Assembly: GCA_030526045.1 (NCBI GenBank) | Contig: JAUNDN010000014.1 | Span: 1-33,249, forward strand | DNA length: 33,249 nucleotides | Direction: 5' to 3' | Source of the DNA: Bacillota bacterium | Lineage (GTDB): Bacteria > Bacillota > Clostridia > Lachnospirales > Lachnospiraceae | In this document: one piece after another, positions 1-6,195 of the stretch | Layout: each line of letters begins with the position of its first letter | How positions within the stretch are numbered: position 1 is the stretch's first letter | Notes under the pieces: model-generated | Told to the model about the DNA's origin: nothing | Database searches by the model: none | Seen by the model: the letters and a program-made list of their open reading frames with translations, nothing else | Made by a program: the position numbers and the translations under genes

Positions 1-99
1 GATTTTTATTTGCCTAAATCTATGGAAAATAGTTTACCATTTACAAAATATTGCCCGAATAGAATAACCACCCAAAATCTTTCATAATAGAGTCAAGCT

Positions 100-171
100 C
101 TCGTAGTCTTTTACTACGAGTCAAAAACTCAAGGAACGTAAAAGTTAGATACTTTTACTACGAGAAGGAGG
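100..171 (+). promoter_or_regulatory. Structured leader upstream of IS66 tnpA with alternative stems
   Basis: CTCGTAGT at 100-107 is complementary to ACTACGAG at 113-120 (8 bp, 5-nt loop). GTAAAAGT at 138-145 is complementary to ACTTTTAC at 151-158 (8 bp, 5-nt loop). CTTTTACTACGAG occurs twice (108-120 and 152-164), so 100-107 could pair with either copy. The second copy touches the tnpA ribosome binding site GAAGGAGG (164-171), 9 bases before the ATG. The pairing is seen in the sequence; a role in limiting tnpA translation is inferred. Confidence 0.5.
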
Positions 172-180
172 ATTTCTATT

Positions 181-594
181 ATGGCAAGATACCAAAGTCC
201 CAGCCGTTCTGATGAAGAATGGTTCAGAATCATCAACGAATGTCGTCGCAGTGGCCTTTCTGATTCCCAGTGGTGCAAACAGCACGATATTCGAGAGTCA
301 ACTTTTTTCTGCGCAGTCAGTAGACTTCGTAAGAAGGCTTATGCGATTCCGAATCGCGACAAATCTATTGATATCCTTCCGGACTCACTTCCCAAACAGG
401 AGGTGGTCCGAATAGATATAGACCCGGAACCTCTACAACTGAGTAAACCGGAACCAATGCAGGTAATGCCTGCAACGTACCTTGACAATTCACATACAAT
501 TGAAATCGATGTTCATGGGATTAACATTCGTGTCTTCAACAGCGTTGACAGAGAACTTTTAAAAACAGTTCTCTCAGCCTTAGGAGGTGCCTGA
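181..594 (+). CDS. tnpA: IS66 accessory protein TnpA
   Basis: The 137-residue protein has an N-terminal helix-turn-helix-like segment (about residues 8-50, with the SGLSDSQWCKQHDIRESTF stretch typical of IS66 TnpA proteins) followed by a variable linker. TnpA is required with TnpB and TnpC for IS66 transposition; its biochemical role is not well defined and it is thought to bind DNA. The start is ATG at 181 behind a strong GGAGG. Its TGA stop overlaps the tnpB ATG by one base (TGATG at 592-596), which implies translational coupling. The gene is complete, as is tnpB, so only tnpC of this copy is damaged. Confidence 0.9.
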   Translation: MARYQSPSRSDEEWFRIINECRRSGLSDSQWCKQHDIRESTFFCAVSRLRKKAYAIPNRDKSIDILPDSLPKQEVVRIDIDPEPLQLSKPEPMQVMPATYLDNSHTIEIDVHGINIRVFNSVDRELLKTVLSALGGA

Positions 595-953
595 TGTTAG
601 GTGATATATCAGGAGTAAGAGAAATCTATATCGTAACCGGATACACCGACATGCGCAAGTCGATCGATGGACTCTGTGCCATTATTGAGGAACAGTTTTC
701 CATGAGTGTTACTTCCAGCTGTCTCTATCTGTTCTGTGGTAAGAAATGCGACCGTATCAAAGCACTTATCCGGGAGCCGGATGGCATTACCCTTCTATAT
801 AAAAGACTGTCAGTTTCCCATGGAAGATATCGCTGGCCCAGGAACAAATCCGAGGTAAGGAACCTCACCTGGCAGGAGTTCGACTGGTTAATGTCAGGGC
901 TTGATATAGAGCAGCCAAAGGCCATAAAGGTGGATTACAATGCTGCATCATAA
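594..953 (+). CDS. tnpB: IS66 accessory protein TnpB (IS66 Orf2-like)
   Basis: The 119-residue protein shows the signature TGYTDMRKSIDGL (about residues 15-27), then LYLFCGKKCDRIKAL and a C-terminal GRYRWPRN segment. All are standard for the IS66 Orf2/TnpB family, which is always found beside the DDE transposase TnpC. Length matches the family (about 115-120 residues). The start overlaps the tnpA stop. About 110 bases separate it from tnpC, and those bases contain a separate extended -10 promoter. Function beyond being required for transposition is not established. Confidence 0.92.
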   Translation: MLGDISGVREIYIVTGYTDMRKSIDGLCAIIEEQFSMSVTSSCLYLFCGKKCDRIKALIREPDGITLLYKRLSVSHGRYRWPRNKSEVRNLTWQEFDWLMSGLDIEQPKAIKVDYNAAS

Positions 954-1018
954 CGCTCGAAAAACATGATATTTACGGCATTTCCAGACATTTTCTTCTG
1001 TAAAAATCTCCTCAAAAA

Positions 1019-1063
1019 TGGTATAATAAAGACAGTTAAAAACACCGTTTTGAGGTAACAACA
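1019..1063 (+). promoter_or_regulatory. Extended -10 promoter and ribosome binding site for tnpC
   Basis: TGGTATAAT (1019-1027) is an extended -10 element with a perfect TATAAT at 1022-1027. GAGG at 1052-1055 sits 8 bases before the GTG start of tnpC. No clear -35 is visible at the right spacing, which is tolerable with an extended -10. Confidence 0.45.
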
Positions 1064-1936
1064 GTGGCCAAGAATTCTCTGGAGTCCCGCCTTACCCTGC
1101 AGGGAGATATGATCATCCAACTAAATAAAACGATACTATCTCTGCAGCAGGCAAATGCGCAGGCTTTGGAGAGCTTTAATGCGAAAGAAGCTGCTCTGTT
1201 ACAGGAGATTCAAAAACTCCGGGAGCAGAACGAATATCTTACCAAGAAGCTCTTTGGCAAATCCAGCGAGAAAAGTTCCTGGGATATGGAAGGTCAGATG
1301 AACCTCTTTAATGAGTTAGAGAAGGAACAGGATCTTTCGCTTATCGAAGAAGAACAGGAAGAAACTCAGACAGTAACATTTACTGTACGCAAGGGACGTT
1401 CTACTGATAAGGACCGTTACGCAGGACTTCCGGTGGAAAAGAAGTATCTTGATGTACCGGAAGAGGAACGCTTCTGTCCGGAATGTAATTCTCCTTTGGA
1501 AGAAATCGGTGAAACTTTTGTACGCAGAGAACTGAAGTACAAACCTGCTTCCTTTAAGGTAGTCGAATACTATAGCAGGAACTATAAATGTCCGGCTTGT
1601 TCCCCTAACGTGAAAACACCTGTCATTATCCAGGGCAAGGATGGAAAACCACATATGCTTCATGGAATGGCTTCTGCGTCTACTGTTGCCTGGATCATGT
1701 ATCAGAAGTATGTTAATGCGATGCCCTTGTATCGTATTGAAAAGGACTTTAAACAGTATGGTGTAAACATCACCAGAGCAACGCTGGCCAACTGGGTAAT
1801 CCAGAACACGGAACGTTTCCTTTCACCCTTCTACAGTTATCTTCACAGAAAACTGCTGAAGCGTATCTACATCATGGCTGACGAATTATGTGAAGCTCCA
1901 CATAACTCGTCTTATGAAAAGCTCTGCATTATGTAG
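1064..1936 (+). pseudogene. tnpC: IS66 transposase TnpC, 5' part, interrupted by the recombinase-trio element
   Basis: The first 272 codons are a normal IS66 TnpC N-terminus: a coiled-coil/leucine-zipper-like segment (about residues 1-65), LREQNEYLTKKLFGKSSEKS, a zinc-finger-like region with paired cysteines (CPEC about residue 140, CPAC about residue 171), then the transposase core start HGMASASTVAWIMYQKY. IS66 material ends at 1884, within the GAC GA of the Asp codon of the conserved MADET motif (Asp273, the first catalytic residue of the DDE triad). The reading frame then runs 17 codons into the inserted element and stops at TAG 1934-1936. The start is GTG at 1064. The product would be a DDE-less fragment; whether it is expressed or interferes with intact IS66 transposition is unknown. 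Confidence 0.9.
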
Positions 1937-1940
1937 AGTT
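1880..1940 (+). repeat. Left end of RIT-like element: palindromic unit plus terminal inverted repeat
   Basis: Two related units lie in tandem. Unit L1, TTATGTGAAGCTCCACATAA (1886-1905), is a palindrome with 7-bp arms around the centre AAGCTC; with the flanks GACGA and TCGTC the dyad extends to 13-bp arms (1880-1892 and 1899-1911, one mismatch). Unit L2, TTATGAAAAGCTCTGCATTA (1912-1931), keeps the same centre AAGCTC. CTCGTC through GAGTT (1906-1940) is the left copy of the 35-bp inverted repeat. Arms around a 6-bp centre are the usual layout of tyrosine-recombinase core sites. The right end has only one such unit. Confidence 0.7.
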
Positions 1941-1994
1941 ATCACGCTTATGTCCCATTTATCAGTATATTAGCACAACTAAACTCTACATAAT
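1928..1994 (+). repeat. Subterminal hairpin at left end of RIT-like element
   Basis: ATTATGTAGAGTT at 1928-1940 is perfectly complementary to AACTCTACATAAT at 1982-1994 (13 bp). A matching arrangement exists at the other end (4938-4950 with 4992-5004, one mismatch), so both termini have the same inverted subterminal pair. These may be accessory recombinase binding sites. The left pair also lies in the 5' region of the first recombinase gene. Confidence 0.6.
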
Positions 1995-2031
1995 CTATTG
2001 GCGATATCCTCTGTGAAAGGAGGATAGCACC

Positions 2032-2967
2032 ATGTCACATAATTCAAAAATAGTTTTACGCTATTCGCAGTACAAACCAATTCTGAACAATTATCTATCA
2101 TTACCGGAATTCCAAGAAAAAGCAGCTGAAACCATGCGTGGTAAACGTGTCACCATAACTTCCCTTTGCAACTATCTTGGGGATTCGGGAGTTGCATCTT
2201 TTCAGGAGTGTCACCCCAAAAATGTAACAAGTTTTTTGGATAGTATTTCCAGTCTGTCATCTTCTACAAAAAGTGGAAAACTTTTTATTCTTCGTCATTT
2301 TCTCAATTATCTTTATAATGAAAACTACATCATTTTCTCTGGAAATGAGCTTTTTCCTGTTATTGTTTCAAATAAAAGGGATCGAATTCTTTCATTCTAT
2401 TCTGAAACAGAAATCAAAAAACTCATATCGTGTGTCAACAACCATACTGTCAAGGGTAAAAGAGATTTGCTTATTGTGTTACTGGCTGCTGAACTCGGAA
2501 TACGTTCAGGTGATATCTGTCGGCTCAAGATCTCTGATATTCACTGGGAACGCAATACTATCGAATTCATTCAATTCAAAACCAGTGTTTTTATTCAACT
2601 TCCTTTACTGGAAAATATAAAGTTTGCCCTAATTGATTATCTTAAAAATGCCAGACCTACATGTGAAACGGATTTACTATTCGTAGGTATAAAAAACAAC
2701 TATCAAATGATTGGTGCAAGTCAGATGCATTCTGTAGTATCAAAATACTTCATCCTTGCTGGCATTGATATTTCCAAACGAAAGCATGGTCCACATGCTC
2801 TCAGACACTCTTTAGCCAGTAACCTCTTAATGAACAATACACCTATGCATGTCATAAAGGATGTACTGGGACATACAAATCTTAACACCACACGTGTGTA
2901 TCTAAATATTGATTTCAATACTTTGCAAAATTTTGCATTGGAGGTTCCTTATGAAAACAATAACTGA
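2032..2967 (+). CDS. ritA: Tyrosine recombinase, first of trio (RitA-like)
   Basis: The 311-residue protein has an N-terminal SAM-like core-binding domain (about residues 10-110) and a C-terminal catalytic domain. The family's catalytic set is visible: Arg in ELGIRSGD (about residue 158), a Lys in the beta-hairpin (QFKTS), HALRH (about residues 258-262), His in LGHTN (about 281) and the Tyr nucleophile in TRVYLN (about 291). It should cut and rejoin DNA at the element ends with its two partners. The start is ATG at 2032, 8 bases after GGAGG. The gene is intact and overlaps the next one by 17 bases. The RIT naming follows gene order only. Confidence 0.88.
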   Translation: MSHNSKIVLRYSQYKPILNNYLSLPEFQEKAAETMRGKRVTITSLCNYLGDSGVASFQECHPKNVTSFLDSISSLSSSTKSGKLFILRHFLNYLYNENYIIFSGNELFPVIVSNKRDRILSFYSETEIKKLISCVNNHTVKGKRDLLIVLLAAELGIRSGDICRLKISDIHWERNTIEFIQFKTSVFIQLPLLENIKFALIDYLKNARPTCETDLLFVGIKNNYQMIGASQMHSVVSKYFILAGIDISKRKHGPHALRHSLASNLLMNNTPMHVIKDVLGHTNLNTTRVYLNIDFNTLQNFALEVPYENNN

Positions 2968-3928
2968 CATTAATTTCCCAGAGGAATTCAAATCTCAAGC
3001 TGAAGAATATATATCCTATAAACGTTCTCTCGGATTTAAGTTTCCGATGGATGATCAGCGAAGACTGTTATACATGCTGAACCACGTATACATCCATAAT
3101 CATAATGATGTTACCCATCTAACCAAAGAAGTTGTTGATTCATTTCTATCTCTATCAATTGGTAGTAAACCACGAACACTTCATGCAAATCAATCTTTTA
3201 TTCGCCAGTACGGTTTGTATCTGCAATTGAATGGTTATGATTCCTATGTATACCCGGACAAACTCATACAATGCCCTAAAGATTTCGTACCATATATTTT
3301 TACAAAAGAAGAAATACATAGCATTTTCACGTTTGCTGATCAAATAGGACCAAATAAGAACAAATTTATCAATACACCATTCATTTATCCTGCTGTTTTT
3401 AGGCTCCTTTATGCATGTGGAACCAGAGTTGGTGAAACTTTATCTCTAAAAACTGATGACGTTAATCTCGAAGAAGGGATTATCACTATATTAAATGGAA
3501 AAAATAAAGTCTCACGTATGATTCCAATGTCTGATTCACTTACTAAATACTTAAGAATGTACAACCACAGAGTAGACCGCACAGATGGTAATCCATTCTT
3601 TTTTCCGGCTCGTCATGGCGAACACTATTCTCCAACAACAATTCGAAATACTTTTCGTAAAATCTTGCAACAGGCAGGTGTTCGTCAACTTTCCAACGGA
3701 AGTTATCCGCGTATACATGATTTAAGACATACATATGCAGTTCATGCCTTGGAGTCGTCAATAAGCAAGGGAATGGATCCTTATTGTTCATTACCGGCTC
3801 TTAGCACTTACATGGGGCATAAAGGAATAGAATCCACGGAATATTATCTCAGATTAACCAAGCAATACTTTATCGATGTCTTAAATTATACACAAGAACA
3901 AGCAAATACTATTTTCCCGGAGGTGTGA
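2951..3928 (+). CDS. ritB: Tyrosine recombinase, second of trio (RitB-like)
   Basis: The 325-residue phage-integrase-family protein starts at ATG 2951, chosen because GGAGG (2940-2944) lies 6 bases upstream; a start at 2909 would add 14 residues without such a site. The catalytic set is complete: Arg in CGTRVGET, Lys in NGKNKVSR, HDLRH, His in MGHKG and Tyr in STEYYLR. It overlaps ritA by 17 bases, and its TGA stop overlaps the ritC start region, so the three are one translationally coupled operon. It is more divergent from XerC/D than the third gene; the family-level call is firm, the specific role within the trio is not known. Confidence 0.87.
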   Translation: MKTITDINFPEEFKSQAEEYISYKRSLGFKFPMDDQRRLLYMLNHVYIHNHNDVTHLTKEVVDSFLSLSIGSKPRTLHANQSFIRQYGLYLQLNGYDSYVYPDKLIQCPKDFVPYIFTKEEIHSIFTFADQIGPNKNKFINTPFIYPAVFRLLYACGTRVGETLSLKTDDVNLEEGIITILNGKNKVSRMIPMSDSLTKYLRMYNHRVDRTDGNPFFFPARHGEHYSPTTIRNTFRKILQQAGVRQLSNGSYPRIHDLRHTYAVHALESSISKGMDPYCSLPALSTYMGHKGIESTEYYLRLTKQYFIDVLNYTQEQANTIFPEV

Positions 3929-3930
3929 TG

Positions 3931-4938
3931 ATGAATTCTTTAACATCCAATATCACGATGTTTTTTACCAACTATCTTTCAAACACAGTTGGATATTCCA
4001 AAAATACAATCAAATCTTATAGAGACACTTTTGTTTTACTCTTCTTATATGCAGAAGAAGAACATCTTATAAAGCGCGGAAAAATTTCTATTGAGCTATT
4101 TTACAAGGACACTATCGTAGCATTTCTTGAGTGGCTTGAATTAAAACGTGGAGCCTCGGTCTCAACCAGAAATCAGCGCTTGGCAGCATTGAAATCCTTT
4201 AGTCGGTATATGTCATTGACCACCATAGAATACCTTGATATTTTTCAAGCTGTTTTGGATATTCCGCCCAAGAAAGGACCATCTAAAACAGTAGATTATC
4301 TAACTGTAGAAGCGATTACACTGTTACTAAAGGAGCCAGATGCGGGCAGCTATAGTGGTATACGGGACTTAGCAATCCTTTCATTGCTTTACGAGTCAGG
4401 CTGTAGAGTACAGGAACTGATTGATTTAAAATATGGCGATTTATCACTAAATTCACCTGCAACAATTAATGTAACAGGAAAGGGAAATAAAGCAAGAATT
4501 ATCCCCATAAGTAATAAAGTAGTTTCAATTCTGAACAAATACACCGTAATGTATAAAATCTCCGACAGTACGGAAATGTTATTTACAAACAAACAAGCAA
4601 AGCCACTTACCAGATCAGGAATTGCCTACATATTAAAAAAACACTCTGATTCCGCACGGACAAAAAATCCTCAGATATTTGGAATGGCCCCTATTCATCC
4701 ACATGTATTGAGACATTCTAAAGCAATGCATCTTCTTGAAAGCGGCGTTAATCTCATATATATCCGTGACTTTTTGGGACATTCATCTGTTATAACCACG
4801 GAAATATATGCAAAATCAAATCCAGAAATCAAGCGCAGATATCTTGAAAAAGCAGCATCAAACATTGATATTTCAGTAAATAAATTCTCCGAAAAAGAAA
4901 AAGAAACTTTATTGGAGTGGTTAAAACACAACATTTGA
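3931..4938 (+). CDS. ritC: Tyrosine recombinase, third of trio (RitC-like)
   Basis: The 335-residue XerC/D-like protein has an N-terminal core-binding domain (about residues 8-95, YSKNTIKSYRDTF) and catalytic residues Arg in SGCRVQEL, Lys in GKGNKARI, HVLRH, His in LGHSS and Tyr in TTEIYAK, all present. Three tandem start codons (GTG 3925, ATG 3928, ATG 3931) follow GGAGG at 3919-3923; 3931 gives the best spacing (7), while 3928 gives a TGATG coupling with the ritB stop. The C-terminus continues about 30 residues past the Tyr. The three proteins together probably form the recombination complex of the element. Confidence 0.88.
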   Translation: MNSLTSNITMFFTNYLSNTVGYSKNTIKSYRDTFVLLFLYAEEEHLIKRGKISIELFYKDTIVAFLEWLELKRGASVSTRNQRLAALKSFSRYMSLTTIEYLDIFQAVLDIPPKKGPSKTVDYLTVEAITLLLKEPDAGSYSGIRDLAILSLLYESGCRVQELIDLKYGDLSLNSPATINVTGKGNKARIIPISNKVVSILNKYTVMYKISDSTEMLFTNKQAKPLTRSGIAYILKKHSDSARTKNPQIFGMAPIHPHVLRHSKAMHLLESGVNLIYIRDFLGHSSVITTEIYAKSNPEIKRRYLEKAASNIDISVNKFSEKEKETLLEWLKHNI

Positions 4939-5026
4939 TTATGTAAAGTTATCTTGGCAGAAAGTCTCATAATAATGGGGGACTTTCTGTCAACTCTACA
5001 TAATGCAGAGCTTTTCATAAGACGAG
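4938..5026 (+). repeat. Right end of RIT-like element: terminal inverted repeat and nested hairpins
   Basis: Bases 4992-5026 are the exact inverse of 1906-1940 (35 bp). ATTATGTAAAGTT (4938-4950) pairs with AACTCTACATAAT (4992-5004) with one mismatch, and inside it CAGAAAGTC (4958-4966) pairs with GACTTTCTG (4981-4989), which may act as a weak transcription stop after ritC. The single core-like unit here is TAATGCAGAGCTTTTCATAA (5001-5020), with centre GAGCTT, the inverse of the left-end centre. The last six bases, GACGAG, are also tnpC codons for Asp-Glu. Confidence 0.75.
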
Positions 5027-5857
5027 ACCACCGTTCAGGTGCTTCATGAGGAAAGCAAACGAGCAGAAAGCACTTCTTACATGTGGCTGTTCAGAACCGG
5101 AGAAGATGGTTATGAACCCATCATTCTTTACAAGTATTCTCCGACCAGAGCCGGAGAAACAGCCGTAGATTTTCTGGAAGACTTTTCAGGTTACATCATG
5201 TGTGACGGATACAGTGGTTACAATAAGTTGAAGAAAGCCAAGCGAACCACTTGCTGGTCTCACGTAAGGAGATATCTTCTGGATGCCATTCCGAAAGGGA
5301 AAAAGATGGATTACACACTCCCGGCAGTACAGGGAGCCATGTATATCGACAAACTTTTTCATTTGGAGAAAGAAATCAAAAAAAAACACAAAAACGACTT
5401 TGATGCCATCAAAGCAGCCCGCCTCGAGAAAGAAATGCCTGTTCTGGAGGGATTTTGGGCGTGGTTTGAAAAACAGCACCCAACCAAAGGTACCAGAATG
5501 GATAAGGCCATTACTTATATCAAAAACAGAAGGTCTGACATGATGACTTATCTGGAAGATGGTCGTTGTAGTTTCTGTAATAACTTAAGTGAAATCGAAA
5601 TCAAACCGGTAGCTCTGGGCAGAAAGAATTATCTCTTCTCTGATACAGTTGCTGGAGCTGATGCAAGTGCCACAATCTATTCTCTAGTGGAAACGGCAAA
5701 AGCAAATGGACTAAACATGTACCATTACCTCTGGTATCTGTTAGAAAAACTTCCGGAAACAGATCTGTCCGATGAAGCCTTTGAAAGATACCTTCCATGG
5801 AATCCGGAAGTAAAAGCGAATCTGGAAGAATGGGCAAAGAAACTTCTGGAAGACTAA
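5021..5857 (+). pseudogene. tnpC: IS66 transposase TnpC, 3' part
   Basis: The frame opens at GAC 5021 (immediately after a TAA) and encodes DETTVQVLHEE, the continuation of the transposase interrupted at 1884. It contains the first catalytic Asp at its edge, the second in MCDGYSGYN and a Glu-containing segment before KPVALGRKNYLFS typical of the third catalytic region. It ends with the C-terminal SDEAFERYLPWNPEV segment seen in many IS66 transposases. The 278 codons here plus 272 upstream give about 550, normal for the family. An internal GTG at 5039 could start a truncated product but has no convincing ribosome binding site. Confidence 0.9.
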
Positions 5858-5885
5858 ATATCAAATGTATGTGAATTGTCAAGGT

Positions 5886-5922
5886 GCCTTGGCCATAGAA
5901 ATATGGCTGGGGTATTTTTATT
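5886..5922 (+). terminator. Rho-independent terminator after IS66 tnpC
   Basis: CCTTGGCCATA (5886-5896), loop GAAA, TATGGCTGGGG (5901-5911) forms an 11-bp stem with three G-T pairs, followed by TATTTTTATTT. It would end IS66 transcripts 30-60 bases after the tnpC stop. Confidence 0.8.
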
Positions 5923-6138
5923 TCAACGAACCAAAAGGTTCAGAGAAATCAAAAATTGGCTTAAAGCAGCCAACGGCTGAATTTTAAGCGCTTACGAAAC
6001 ATGTAACTCGAATTGCACAAATCGCGCGATGAATAATCCGGGATGAAATCCATCACCTGTCCGGCATATGGAAATCACTAATCCGTTTAGTAGGAAATCG
6101 CGTTTCCGTTAAAAAGGAAATCGCTTTATCTATAAAAA
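5923..6138 (+). other. Junction between IS66 right end and IS21 left end, no gene
   Basis: No open reading frame of note. It contains CAGCCAACGGCTG (5967-5979, a small hairpin), GCGCTTAC (5988-5995, possible IS66 end), TGT at 6002 (possible IS21 left tip) and the repeats at 6070-6122. AAACA occurs at 5997-6001 and 8584-8588, a possible but weak 5-bp target duplication around the IS21 element. Confidence 0.4.
6070..6122 (+). repeat. IS21-type repeats at the left end of the element
   Basis: GGAAATC occurs at 6070-6076, 6093-6099 and 6116-6122, an exact 23-base period; the first two copies also share TCCGTT about 10 bases further on. Multiple subterminal repeats that bind the transposase are a known trait of IS21 elements. 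Confidence 0.65.
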
Positions 6139-6186
6139 CCTTATAATGAGGTCATGCACCAGTTGGTGTAAATTCATTATAAGGAG
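6139..6186 (+). promoter_or_regulatory. Hairpin over the istA ribosome binding site, with promoter -10 in its 5' arm
   Basis: CCTTATAATGA (6139-6149) is perfectly complementary to TCATTATAAGG (6174-6184), with an inner CACCA/TGGTG stem (6157-6161, 6164-6168). The 3' arm contains AAGG of the ribosome binding site AAGGAG (6181-6186). The 5' arm contains TATAAT (6142-6147), a likely -10. A transcript starting about 7 bases after that -10 would lack the 5' arm and be translatable, while read-through RNA could fold and hide the site. The pairing is seen; the mechanism is inferred. Confidence 0.6.
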
Positions 6187-6195
6187 ATCACGCTT

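Larger units (their letters stand above)
1885..5020 (+). mobile_element. Recombinase-in-trio (RIT-like) element inserted into IS66 tnpC
   Basis: Between the two halves of tnpC lie three same-strand tyrosine-recombinase genes that overlap end to start, the hallmark of RIT elements. There is no other cargo. The ends carry a perfect 35-bp inverted repeat (1906-1940 and 4992-5026). GACGA occurs at both junctions (1880-1884 and 5021-5025), so precise removal between these copies restores the tnpC frame. The interior looks visibly more AT-rich than the IS66 genes, consistent with an independent origin. The element boundary could be off by the length of the shared GACGA. Confidence 0.85.
1..5995 (+). 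mobile_element. IS66-family insertion sequence, interrupted and with its left end not visible
   Basis: The tnpA-tnpB-tnpC order is diagnostic of IS66-family elements. tnpC is split by a second element at 1885-5020. A terminator follows tnpC, and the sequence GCGCTTAC at 5988-5995 resembles the inner-to-outer end of IS66 right termini, many of which end in GTAAGC-type inverted repeats, so 5995 is a tentative right end. I found no matching left inverted repeat in bases 1-180; the left end is probably upstream of the window. Without the inserted element the copy would carry complete tnpA, tnpB and a tnpC of about 550 codons. Confidence 0.75.

Noticed and set aside
1316-1663. Minus-strand frame of 115 codons inside tnpC
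   Set aside because: Opposite-strand shadow of the transposase; composition and lack of a ribosome binding site do not support it.
1928-1994. Rho-independent terminator for the truncated tnpC
   Set aside because: The stem is good but the loop is 41 bases and no T-run follows, so I treat it as an element-end structure.
5039-5857. An independent gene beginning with GTG at 5039
   Set aside because: The sequence upstream to 5021 is in frame and matches the transposase; it is the tail of tnpC, not a separate gene.
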